Assembly: GCA_031288675.1 (NCBI GenBank)
Contig: JAITQY010000064.1
Span: forward strand, 1 to 36,317
Direction: 5' to 3'
Source of the DNA: Oscillospiraceae bacterium
GTDB taxonomy: Bacteria; Bacillota; Clostridia; Oscillospirales; Oscillospiraceae
Length of the DNA: 36,317 bases
This document shows, one piece after another, positions 29,927 through 36,317 of the stretch. Below the pieces are notes generated by a model that was not told the origin of the DNA, searched no databases, and saw only the letters and a list, made by a program, of their open reading frames with translations. How positions within the stretch are numbered: the first letter of the stretch is position 1; each line of letters starts with the position of its first letter. The translations under genes and the position numbers were made by a program.

Positions 29927-31712
29927 ACCGGTCAGCAAGCAGAGAGAAAGTACGCTTGGGCAGTATTTTCAGCTATCCGGAGCGTGGATACGCGAAAATC
30001 TGAAGCGCTTCTGGGCGATACCGGCGTTAGGGATGCTGTTCTATTTCTTCACTTTTCTGTTTCCTCTGTTTGTTGAGGACGTATATCAAAATACGGAAAG
30101 CTATTTAAGAGACATTAGCCGGTTCCAAAATGCAGGGTTGGTGCTGTACTCCGTGCTGTTTCCTTTGATTGCGAGCGTCGCGCTTAACCGGTACCTGTAT
30201 AGCTCAGGCTCGGTGAATACAATGCACAGTTTGCCTGTAACGAAGGGACGGTTGTGGCTAAGCAACCTTATCAGCGGATTAATTATGGTATGGCTGCCCG
30301 GAATAATCACATTTGCGGCGCTCATACTTGGCTATGCAAAATACGGTTATTCCGCCGGGATAGCCGCAAGCTTAGGGAAACTGCTATTGTGCAGCGCGTT
30401 TTACCTGACGCTGTTCAACCTTGCGGCAATGCTGACCGGAAATGTCCCTGTACATATAATCGCAAGCGGGTTCATCAGCGCGCTTCCCGCGGCGGTAGTG
30501 CTGATGATAATAGGTCTTTGCCAGACTATGGTATACGGTTATACCACGCGCGGCGACTGGGACGGAGTAATGCTTGCGACGTTCTTCCCGCCGATAGCCG
30601 CCGCGATAAATGATACCGGCGTGTTAACGGCGTCGCTGGACGGATGGTACTATATAATTGCGGCGGTTATGGCAATCGCGTTCTACTTTGCGGGGGCATA
30701 TCTGTACAGCCGAAGAAAGCTTGAGCGCGCCGGTGACAGCTTTGCGTTTACGTTCGCGCAGGTTATCTTTGTCAGCTGCATAACTGTTGCGGGCGCATTG
30801 ATTTTAGGCGCGCTGTTTTGGTCGATATGGGGCGGAGCGTTTCCGTGGAATATCGGAATGCCGGCAGGCGGAATAATCGCGTTTGTCATCGCAAAGATGG
30901 TCGGCGTGAAAAGCCTGAGAATATTCAGCAGGCGAAGCGCAGTTCATTTTAGCTTAACTTTTGCGCTTTTACTCGCTTTGCTGGGCATATTTGAGTTCGG
31001 AGCGTTCGGGTATGAAGAGCGGATTCCAGCGGTATCGGAGGTAGAGGAAGTCGATTTTCAAAGCTGGAATATCGTGCCATATTACTCCGTAGTGGGTAAC
31101 AACAATTTTATAACGATGAAAGACCCCGAAACACTTGAAGCAATCAATGCTCTGCACAAGCTACTCGTTAAGGACTCGCCCTTGATCACAGAAGATTATG
31201 ATTATTACCAAAGCAGTTTTGGTCTTACTCTTAATTACTACCTTAAAAACGGAAAATATATGACGCGTTACTATTGGGTTCCTCACTCTGTGTTAGAGGG
31301 CAGCGGTATATTAGAGCAAATCGTTATGAGCGGCGAATATCAAAAAGCAATGGGAATTGAGAATTGGATCGGCGACGCAAAAATAGAGGATTTGTCAATA
31401 AACCACTGGACTTATCATTATAACAGTAGCGTAACGCTTGGCTCCGCGGAGTATCAGTCATTCTTGAACGCGCTTCAGGCAGACCGCGATAAAATTGACT
31501 GGGTGTCGCTTATCGGTCAGGAGAACGATGATTCACCGTTGTTCCATATGAGCCTGTCAATTGACCGCAACCCGGAAATGGATACCTATGCGTATGATTA
31601 CGCAGACGTCGGTATATTGGAAGATTACACGAATACGATCCAATGGCTGAAAGATAAAGGGTATTACGACATTTTAACGGCGTCAAACGAGATATATAGA
31701 GGTAATAATTGA
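29901..31712 (+). CDS. ABC exporter permease (YtrC/D-like)
   Basis: 603 residues from MPSNNYYSEPVSK. This ATG has GGAGGTGA correctly spaced; a longer reading from 29835 has no site. The N-terminal two-thirds holds about eight hydrophobic helices (AIPALGMLFYFFTFLFPLF; AGLVLYSVLFPLIASVAL; LISGLIMVWLPGIITFAAL; SGFISALPAAVVLMIIGL; others to about 370). The last 230 residues form a hydrophilic, Tyr-rich domain, probably outside the cell (ENWIGDAKIEDLSINHW). The exported substrate is unknown. Third gene of the GntR operon. Confidence 0.88.
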   Translation: MPSNNYYSEPVSKQRESTLGQYFQLSGAWIRENLKRFWAIPALGMLFYFFTFLFPLFVEDVYQNTESYLRDISRFQNAGLVLYSVLFPLIASVALNRYLYSSGSVNTMHSLPVTKGRLWLSNLISGLIMVWLPGIITFAALILGYAKYGYSAGIAASLGKLLLCSAFYLTLFNLAAMLTGNVPVHIIASGFISALPAAVVLMIIGLCQTMVYGYTTRGDWDGVMLATFFPPIAAAINDTGVLTASLDGWYYIIAAVMAIAFYFAGAYLYSRRKLERAGDSFAFTFAQVIFVSCITVAGALILGALFWSIWGGAFPWNIGMPAGGIIAFVIAKMVGVKSLRIFSRRSAVHFSLTFALLLALLGIFEFGAFGYEERIPAVSEVEEVDFQSWNIVPYYSVVGNNNFITMKDPETLEAINALHKLLVKDSPLITEDYDYYQSSFGLTLNYYLKNGKYMTRYYWVPHSVLEGSGILEQIVMSGEYQKAMGIENWIGDAKIEDLSINHWTYHYNSSVTLGSAEYQSFLNALQADRDKIDWVSLIGQENDDSPLFHMSLSIDRNPEMDTYAYDYADVGILEDYTNTIQWLKDKGYYDILTASNEIYRGNN

Positions 31713-31856
31713 CGAATGATTAATCGGATGGCGCATGTGCTGTACAGCGCAGTTATCGGCACAACGGAGGTGAATAGCATAATCAAAGGTTGGTTTGTTT
31801 TCGCGGTCATTTCATCTACTCCTATTACAGAATAATATTGCACTGAACTTTCAGAA

Positions 31857-31885
31857 GAGAGGAGAATGTCTCCTCTCATTTTTTT
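31857..31885 (+). terminator. Rho-independent terminator of the GntR-ABC operon
   Basis: GAGAGGAGA, ATG, TCTCCTCTC, then ATTTTTTTG: a perfect 9-bp stem with a U-run. The 270-nt gap before the aminotransferase holds this, the next promoter and no supported gene. Confidence 0.9.
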
Positions 31886-31918
31886 GCAATTTACAACAAA
31901 CAAAATTGCAAAAAGTAG

Positions 31919-31947
31919 TTGACAAACACACTGCGATGGTGTAATAT
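31919..31947 (+). promoter_or_regulatory. Sigma-A promoter of the aminotransferase gene
   Basis: TTGACA (31919-31924), 17 nt, TAATAT (31942-31947). The leader is about 30 nt with AAGGAG before the ATG at 31986. Confidence 0.8.
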
Positions 31948-31985
31948 AGAATGAATTTAATTGAAGCCGCAAGGAGATTTCATTT

Positions 31986-33167
31986 ATGGACATCAGCGCC
32001 GTTCAAAAGGAATACGAATCGCTTAAAGCGAAAGGTCTCAAGCTTGATATGTCTCGCGGGAAACCCTCGCCGGAACAGCTTGATTTGTCGCTCGGAATGC
32101 TAACTATTAACGCATACAAGGATGAAACCGGCGCAGACGCGCGCAATTACAGTCACCTTGAGGGCTTGCCGGAGGCGAGAGAGTTCTTTGCACCGCTGTT
32201 AGGCGTCACGGCGGCAGAGTGCATCGTAGGCGGAAACAGCAGCCTGGAGCTTATGTACCACTGCGTTAATCTTCAGCCGAAGCGCGGTAAGTGGATATGC
32301 CCCGTACCAGGCTATGACCGCCATTTTAGAGTAACCGAAAAACTTGGATATGAGCTTATCAGCGTTCCGATGACGGCAAACGGTCCGGATATGAATGCGG
32401 TCGAGAAGCTTGCAGGCGATCCGGATGTTCAGGGTATTTGGTGCGTGCCTAAATATTCCAACCCTGACGGATACACTTACAGTGATGAAACCGTAACGCG
32501 TCTTGCCTCTATGAAAACGGCAAATCCGGACTTCCGGATTTTCTGGGACAACGCATATTCATTCCATTACCTTGATCCGGAGAAGCAGGATTATCTGCTT
32601 AACATTTTAGACGAGTGCCGCGCCGCCGGTAACGAAGACCGTCCGATTATTTTCGGTTCGACCAGCAAGATAACTTTTGCCGGAGCCGGAGTAGCCGCGC
32701 TCGGCGCAAGCGCGAATAACATTAAGGCGATAAGCGATTATTTAAGCGCAATGACAATCGGTTTTGATAAGATAAACCAGCTTCGCCACGTGAGGTTTTT
32801 CAAGGCGGAGGGCGGGGTTGATTCGCATATGAAAAAGCACGCGGCGATTTTGAAACCTAAGTTCCAAATCGTACTTGATATATTTGAATCGGAGTTCCGC
32901 GACTGCCCGGAACTTGCGTACTGGACAACTCCGCGCGGAGGATATTTTATCAGTCTGTTCCTGCAACCCGGCAACGCGAAGAAGGTGGTTCAGTTGTGCA
33001 AGGACGCAGGGGTAACGCTCACCGGAGCCGGAGCCGCATATCCGTATGGTATTGACCCTGAAGACAGGCACATTCGTATCGCGCCGAGTTATCCGAGCAT
33101 TACGGAGCTTAATCAGGCGGCTAAACTGCTCGCGCTTAGTGTAAAACTGGTCGGAAGCAACAACTAA
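31986..33167 (+). CDS. Aspartate aminotransferase, class Ic-type (PLP-dependent)
   Basis: 393 residues of the fold-type I aminotransferase group often annotated as MocR-like or alanine-glyoxylate aminotransferase (Pfam Aminotran_MocR), members of which have been shown to be aspartate aminotransferases. Visible: SRGKPSPEQLDLS (substrate-entry region), VGGNSSLELMYH, VPKYSNPDGYTYSDE, IFWDNAYSFHY (Asp and Tyr for the PLP ring), Schiff-base Lys in FGSTSKITFAGAG (about 219-231) and the carboxylate-binding Arg in HIRIAPSYPS. It swaps amino groups between aspartate and 2-oxoglutarate, a fit for the nitrogen metabolism nearby. Single-gene transcript with its own promoter and terminator. Confidence 0.88.
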   Translation: MDISAVQKEYESLKAKGLKLDMSRGKPSPEQLDLSLGMLTINAYKDETGADARNYSHLEGLPEAREFFAPLLGVTAAECIVGGNSSLELMYHCVNLQPKRGKWICPVPGYDRHFRVTEKLGYELISVPMTANGPDMNAVEKLAGDPDVQGIWCVPKYSNPDGYTYSDETVTRLASMKTANPDFRIFWDNAYSFHYLDPEKQDYLLNILDECRAAGNEDRPIIFGSTSKITFAGAGVAALGASANNIKAISDYLSAMTIGFDKINQLRHVRFFKAEGGVDSHMKKHAAILKPKFQIVLDIFESEFRDCPELAYWTTPRGGYFISLFLQPGNAKKVVQLCKDAGVTLTGAGAAYPYGIDPEDRHIRIAPSYPSITELNQAAKLLALSVKLVGSNN

Positions 33168-33194
33168 AGTTAACAGTTAATAATCAGCTGGAAT

Positions 33195-33224
33195 TGGGCG
33201 GGGCTTGACCCGCCCAGTGTTTTA
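33195..33224 (+). terminator. Rho-independent terminator of the aminotransferase gene
   Basis: TGGGCGGG and CCCGCCCA form an 8-bp stem with a 6-nt loop, then GTGTTTTATT, 28 nt after the stop. Confidence 0.85.
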
Positions 33225-33262
33225 TTGCGGATTTTGGCTTGCTCTGTCTTGCAATAACGGGT

Positions 33263-33706
33263 TTATTTCAGCAGATAGTAAATCAGCCCGTAGATAGCGC
33301 TGGCGGTCATACCGAATACGAGTACAGGTCCGGCGATTATAAACATCTTGGTACCCATTCCGGAGATAAATCCCTCCGTTTTGAATTCGATAGCGGGTGA
33401 CGCAATACTATTGGCGAATCCGGTTATAGGCACAAGCGTTCCGGCGCCGCCGAATTTAGCGACTTTGTCGTATATTCCCAGCGCGGTTAGAAGTACTCCA
33501 AGAAATATCATTGTTATACTTGTCAGGGACGCAATAAGTTTGGCGTCCGAAACATGCCTTCCCAATAGTTCTACAACAAGCTGAGCGAACGCGCAAATTA
33601 GTCCTCCGGCAACAAAAGCTTTTAGTAAATCTTTCGCCAGCGGTGACGACGGCGACTTCCGCATAACATACTTTTTATACTCTTCGTTTGTCATCTTGTA
33701 CATCAT
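33263..33706 (-). CDS. spoVAC: Stage V sporulation protein AC
   Basis: 147 residues. A short charged N-terminus with the typical TNEEYKKYV and KSPSSPLAKDLLKAF leads into about four hydrophobic segments (VAGGLICAFAQLVVELLG; LIASLTSITMIFLGVLLTAL; the GTLVPITGFANSIASPAIEF loop; AGPVLVFGMTASAIYGLIYY). In spore formers it is an inner-spore-membrane channel for dipicolinic acid. GAGGAGGGG precedes two adjacent ATGs; either could be used. spoVAD and spoVAE, its usual partners, are not adjacent. Its nearest upstream promoter is the one carried by the dispersed repeat at 34038. Confidence 0.9.
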   Translation of the reverse strand: MMYKMTNEEYKKYVMRKSPSSPLAKDLLKAFVAGGLICAFAQLVVELLGRHVSDAKLIASLTSITMIFLGVLLTALGIYDKVAKFGGAGTLVPITGFANSIASPAIEFKTEGFISGMGTKMFIIAGPVLVFGMTASAIYGLIYYLLK

Positions 33707-33805
33707 ATACCCCTCCTCGTCCGGCTTTTATATAATAATAGTATTTGATTGTTTTTTACAAAATATGCACAAGAATTAAAGTACAAACAGCATACAAAAG
33801 GGTCG

Positions 33806-34103
33806 AGATAGTCGTTAGTCGGCAGTCAACAGTCGTGAGTAGACAGTGGACGAGGATGCGCCCTGTGGGGGACGTGGAGGAACGGCGGGCGAGCGGTGCT
33901 ACATAGTCGGAAGTCAACAGTAGACAGTCGGCAGTGAACGGGGATACGTCGGGCGAGCGGTGCTCGCCCCTACGGTGGCGGGTTCACATTACAGAGATGT
34001 TAATCATTAACTATTAGTCATTAATCACTACGCGAGTATTATAGCACAATATTTCTGATTTGTCAAGAGATAAATTGTGTGCAATCGTAAATAATTTGTG
34101 AAC
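33806..34103. repeat. Dispersed intergenic repeat, copy B
   Basis: Same order of parts as 4930-5205: tandem AGTCGGCAGTC-like units (two blocks), a GGGCGAGCGGTGCTCGCCC palindrome followed by CTACG (about 33949-33973, with a half copy at about 33886), a TTAATCATTAACTATTAGTC block, and the conserved AT-rich block ending GTAAATAATTTGTGAAC. It carries a perfect promoter on the minus strand. No coding capacity. Together with flanks it fills the 470-nt gap between spoVAC and the ATPase gene. Confidence 0.78.
34038..34066 (-). promoter_or_regulatory. Perfect sigma-A promoter inside repeat copy B, facing spoVAC
   Basis: On the minus strand: TTGACA (34061-34066), 17 nt, TATAAT (34038-34043). Copy A has the same layout with TAGACA. 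Transcription would run through the GACTG-rich units and palindrome for about 325 nt to spoVAC. Confidence 0.65.
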
Positions 34104-34119
34104 AATTTCTTTAGTACAA

Positions 34120-34163
34120 AAATTAACGGAAGCTGACCACATGGGTCTGCTTCCGTTAATTTG
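34120..34163 (-). terminator. Rho-independent terminator of the UgpC/MsmX-type gene
   Basis: On the minus strand AAATTAACGGAAGC pairs with GCTTCCGTTAATTT around a loop with ACC/GGT, ending in UUUUUG. It lies just after the stop at 34176. Confidence 0.85.
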
Positions 34164-34175
34164 ATTATATTGTGG

Positions 34176-35291
34176 TTAGTTAGTAATAGTCTTTTCGTCT
34201 TCCGGATCAAAGAGGTGAATCTTATCCGTATCGAAAGAAAGCTTAATCGTATCGCCCATCTTGCAGTGTACCGAGCCTGTAGGGACAACAGAAATGAACT
34301 GAATGTCGCCGACAGAGAAGTACAAGTTAGTCTCAGCGCCGAGAAGCTCGGTCAGTTCTACCTGAACGTCAACTAAACGTTCCGGATTTGCCGCAAGAGA
34401 TTCTTCGTCCGCATAGATAAAGTTCGGACGGATACCGAAGATGACTTTCTTTCCGTCGTATGTCAGAACGTTCTCTTTGTTTCCTTTGTCTTCCGGAAGA
34501 AGTACCTTAGCGCCGCCGAAGCTGAGGTAGGTCTTGCTGCCCTCACGGGTAAGAGTACCCTCCGCAGTGTTCATGGTCGGCGTACCGATAAATGTAGCGA
34601 CAAAGAGGTTAGCCGGATTCTCGTACAATTCCTGAGGAGCCGCGACCTGCTGTACATATCCGTCTTTCATAACTACGATACGCGTACCCATCGTCATAGC
34701 CTCAGTCTGGTCGTGCGTAACATAGATGAACGTCGTCGCAAGCTTCTGGTGAAGCTTGATAAGCTCCGAACGCATTGAGGTACGCAATTTGGCGTCAAGA
34801 TTTGACAGCGGCTCATCTAATAAAAACACCTTAGGGTTACGGACGATAGCGCGTCCTAACGCAACGCGCTGACGCTGTCCGCCAGAGAGCGCCGCCGGTT
34901 TGCGGTCTAAAAGGTGTGAAATCTCTAAAACTTTTGCCGCTTCATCAACGCGGCGGCGAATCTCGTCTTTCGGCATCTTGCGTATACGCAGACCGAACGA
35001 CATATTCTCAAACACGGTCATATGCGGATAAAGCGCATAGTTCTGGAACACCATCGCAATATCGCGCTCTTTCGGCGGAACGTCATTGACCAAACGACCG
35101 TCGATAGATAACTCGCCCTGTGTAATTTCTTCTAACCCTGCGATCATACGCAGTGTAGTGGACTTTCCGCAGCCGGACGGTCCGACCAAAATGATAAACT
35201 CCTTGTCCTCGATTTCAAGGTTGAAATCAGATACGGCAACAACGCCGCCGGCATACTTTTTGTAGATGCCTTTTAAGCTTACGCTGGACAT
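34176..35291 (-). CDS. ugpC: Sugar ABC importer ATPase, UgpC/MsmX type
   Basis: 371 residues. ABC domain: Walker A GPSGCGKST (about 37-45), Q-loop FQNYALYPHMTVFENMSFGL, signature LSGGQRQRVALGRAIVR (about 135-151), Walker B VFLLDEPLSNLDA, switch His in VTHDQTEAM. The C-terminal TOBE region (about 235-371: FVATFIGTPTMNTAEG, FGIRPNFIY, VELTELLGAETNLYF) is typical of carbohydrate importers. MsmX-like ATPases serve several sugar importers, and no permease or binding protein is next to it, in line with a shared ATPase. Single-gene unit with its own promoter, operator-like palindrome and terminator. GGGGG lies 10 nt before the ATG. ugpC is used as the family symbol, not as proof of glycerol-phosphate transport. 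Confidence 0.93.
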   Translation of the reverse strand: MSSVSLKGIYKKYAGGVVAVSDFNLEIEDKEFIILVGPSGCGKSTTLRMIAGLEEITQGELSIDGRLVNDVPPKERDIAMVFQNYALYPHMTVFENMSFGLRIRKMPKDEIRRRVDEAAKVLEISHLLDRKPAALSGGQRQRVALGRAIVRNPKVFLLDEPLSNLDAKLRTSMRSELIKLHQKLATTFIYVTHDQTEAMTMGTRIVVMKDGYVQQVAAPQELYENPANLFVATFIGTPTMNTAEGTLTREGSKTYLSFGGAKVLLPEDKGNKENVLTYDGKKVIFGIRPNFIYADEESLAANPERLVDVQVELTELLGAETNLYFSVGDIQFISVVPTGSVHCKMGDTIKLSFDTDKIHLFDPEDEKTITN

Positions 35292-35329
35292 AGGTTTAGT
35301 ACCCCCTAATCACAATATATATTGTTTGC

Positions 35330-35358
35330 ATTATAGCACACGTTTTTTGAAATGTAAA
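35330..35358 (-). promoter_or_regulatory. Sigma-A promoter of the UgpC/MsmX-type gene
   Basis: On the minus strand: TTTACA (35353-35358), 17 nt, TATAAT (35330-35335), with TGTGC before the -10. A palindrome ACAATAT/ATATTGT (35312-35325) lies at the start of transcription. Confidence 0.8.
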
Positions 35359-35377
35359 TTGTGAGTATTCACAATTT
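35356..35377. promoter_or_regulatory. 22-bp perfect palindromic operator overlapping the -35 box
   Basis: AAATTGTGA, GTAT, TCACAATTT: 9-bp arms around a 4-bp spacer, overlapping the -35 of the sugar-ATPase promoter by three bases. The position suits a repressor. The TTGTGA-TCACAA core resembles Rex- or Crp-type sites, but the spacing matches neither exactly. Confidence 0.6.
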
Positions 35378-35639
35378 TTCTTACCCAAATTTGTGTACTT
35401 CAACTATGTAGTTCGGCAAATGGAAGTTAATGGGAATTTATCCTAATCTTATGATTGCTGAAGCGCGCTCAGGAATATAGATGGTTTTGAACTAAACGCA
35501 AATAAGCAGGTAATATCCTGCCTCTTTATGTTTAATTTGGCGCAAAGTATTTCCGCAGATTCCACAGCTGATTGCTACCTATCGGTTAATGAAAATATAG
35601 CTAAGTTCGCACCGCAGAAAGACAATCGGTATAGCGGAC

Positions 35640-35843
35640 TTAGCTCGCTTCATCAGTTGAAAACTCTCCCTGATAGCCTGTAAAAATCAAAAGTCCCTTT
35701 CCGTTTCCCGCCGCAATAATATAGGCGGTACGCATCATTGCAAACTCCGCTCAAAGAGAGGTGACAATATAATCCGCTTCTTTTTTGACCAAACGCTTGT
35801 CGTACCCATCCAGCCAACCGGATTTGAGCAATTGTGTTGCCAT
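35640..35843 (-). pseudogene. Small broken ORF (two in-frame pieces split by TGA)
   Basis: The first piece, 35843-35751, is 30 residues (MATQLLKSGWLDGYDKRLVK...). A TGA, four codons (AEFA) and a second piece starting MMRTAYIIAAGNGKG (35738-35640, 32 residues) follow in the same frame. GGAG precedes the second ATG by six bases, so it could be a separate tiny gene. I recognise no family. It lies just behind the partial gene at the right edge and may be its decayed partner. The rest of 35384-35878 has no convincing gene, only an inverted repeat GCTAAGT/ACTTAGC (about 35600-35647), a hairpin GCAGG-TAATAT-CCTGC (about 35506-35521) and an unsupported 51-codon plus-strand frame (35528-35683). Confidence 0.35.
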
Positions 35844-35878
35844 ACGATTAACTCGCTTTTGAATAATTTAAATATCTG

Positions 35879-36317
35879 TTAAGCGGCGATTTCACGTGAA
35901 ACATAGTCGAACCCAATAGCTTTGAATTCATTTAAGGATGTAAATTGTTTATCCGCCATATTAGTAATTTGGTTACGATAAAAAGAGCTTATACCGCTGT
36001 TAAAATCATTATGCACAACAATGCTTCTAAATGGAATTTTATTTTTTTGGAACGACAAACAACTAATAACTACTTTTGACGCTTTTGTTTCCCCATTTAC
36101 TCCGAAAATAAATAGCGGACGCGTTGCTTCAAATTTATAGTCAACAACAAGTTCCCGATCGTCAACGGGTGTAAAATCTTTATATATTTTGTAGTCGGAA
36201 AAATTTTTATCTATAAATTCATCCAAATAATCGTAAAAAAGAGACTGCACGACATGCCGCTGAAGCAAATCAATATTAGATATTTTCGCTACCAATTGGC
36301 TAAATTGTAAAATAGAT
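35879..36317 (-). CDS. Unknown protein, C-terminal part (runs off right edge; DUF1828/1829-like, tentative)
   Basis: The frame is open to the window edge, so the gene begins outside; a TTG at 36295 is probably internal. About 145 residues are visible: a helical stretch (NIDLLQRHVVQSLFYDYLDE), then a beta-rich part (LVVDYKFEATRPLFIFGVNG, KVVISCLSFQKNKIPFRSIV) and an end with NMADKQFTSLNEFKAIGFDY. The pattern recalls the C-terminal domain of DUF1828/DUF1829 proteins, often phage- or plasmid-associated, but I hold this loosely. Base composition is AT-richer than the rest of the window, which fits acquired DNA. Confidence 0.55.
   Translation of the reverse strand, partial: SILQFSQLVAKISNIDLLQRHVVQSLFYDYLDEFIDKNFSDYKIYKDFTPVDDRELVVDYKFEATRPLFIFGVNGETKASKVVISCLSFQKNKIPFRSIVVHNDFNSGISSFYRNQITNMADKQFTSLNEFKAIGFDYVSREIAA

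Noticed and set aside
31716..31835. 39-codon ORF (MINRMAHVLYSAVIG...) after the permease gene
   Set aside because: No clear ribosome site, no recognisable features and directly before a terminator; not enough support.
35528..35683. 51-codon plus-strand frame in the right-end intergenic region
   Set aside because: No ribosome site, overlaps the small minus-strand ORF and shows no recognisable domain.

Overview
The window looks like a chromosomal segment of an endospore-forming, anaerobic Bacillota (class Clostridia; the finer placement is a guess). The signs are spoVAC, a collagen-like exosporium-type protein, an SLH-domain surface protein, a T-box leader, YtrA-type GntR control of an ABC exporter, a modular ferredoxin-rich glutamate synthase with an ANTAR regulator, many near-consensus sigma-A promoters (TTGACA, 17 nt, TATAAT) and strong AGGAGG ribosome sites. 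It is mostly ordinary chromosome. I see no prophage, transposase or CRISPR array.

Layout. 1-2963: a leftward operon of a PucR-type regulator, ftsE and ftsX (ftsX runs off the left edge). 3003-4109: tgt, divergent from a collagen-like gene (4188). 4848-5386: non-coding, with one copy of a dispersed promoter-bearing repeat and a possible orphan small RNA. 5387-8781: a leftward operon of a CobW-type GTPase, a His-tailed small protein and a lone molybdenum hydroxylase subunit. 8959-11672: alkaline phosphatase plus a YibE/F membrane protein. 11741-14381: a T-box-controlled operon of an XRE-cupin regulator and an AMP-forming acyl-CoA synthetase. 14427-19461: a large SLH-anchored surface protein broken by a frameshift. 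19614-26658: a leftward nitrogen cluster of five modular glutamate synthase-like subunits, an ANTAR protein and an orphan carA. 26733-28420: tRNA-Leu(UAA), a HAD hydrolase and a tyrosine phosphatase. 28556-31712: a GntR/ABC/permease operon. 31919-33167: a class Ic aspartate aminotransferase. 33263-33706: spoVAC. 33806-34103: the second repeat copy. 34176-35358: a UgpC/MsmX-type sugar-importer ATPase with a palindromic operator. 35384-36317: an AT-richer, decayed-looking end with a partial unknown gene.

The most interesting signals are these. (1) The T-box reads best as isoleucine-type yet controls an acyl-CoA synthetase, which fits isoleucine synthesis from 2-methylbutyrate. (2) An acidic FtsE C-terminal tail lies in frame behind a single TAA and reaches the ftsX start. 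(3) Similar in-frame stops or frameshifts break the collagen-like gene, the surface protein and a small ORF, four in all. (4) Two copies of an intergenic repeat carry a built-in promoter, and one copy points at spoVAC. (5) The CobW/His-tail/molybdenum hydroxylase operon encodes an enzyme whose usual catalytic Glu is replaced. (6) A perfect-consensus promoter points antisense into the glutamate synthase operon.
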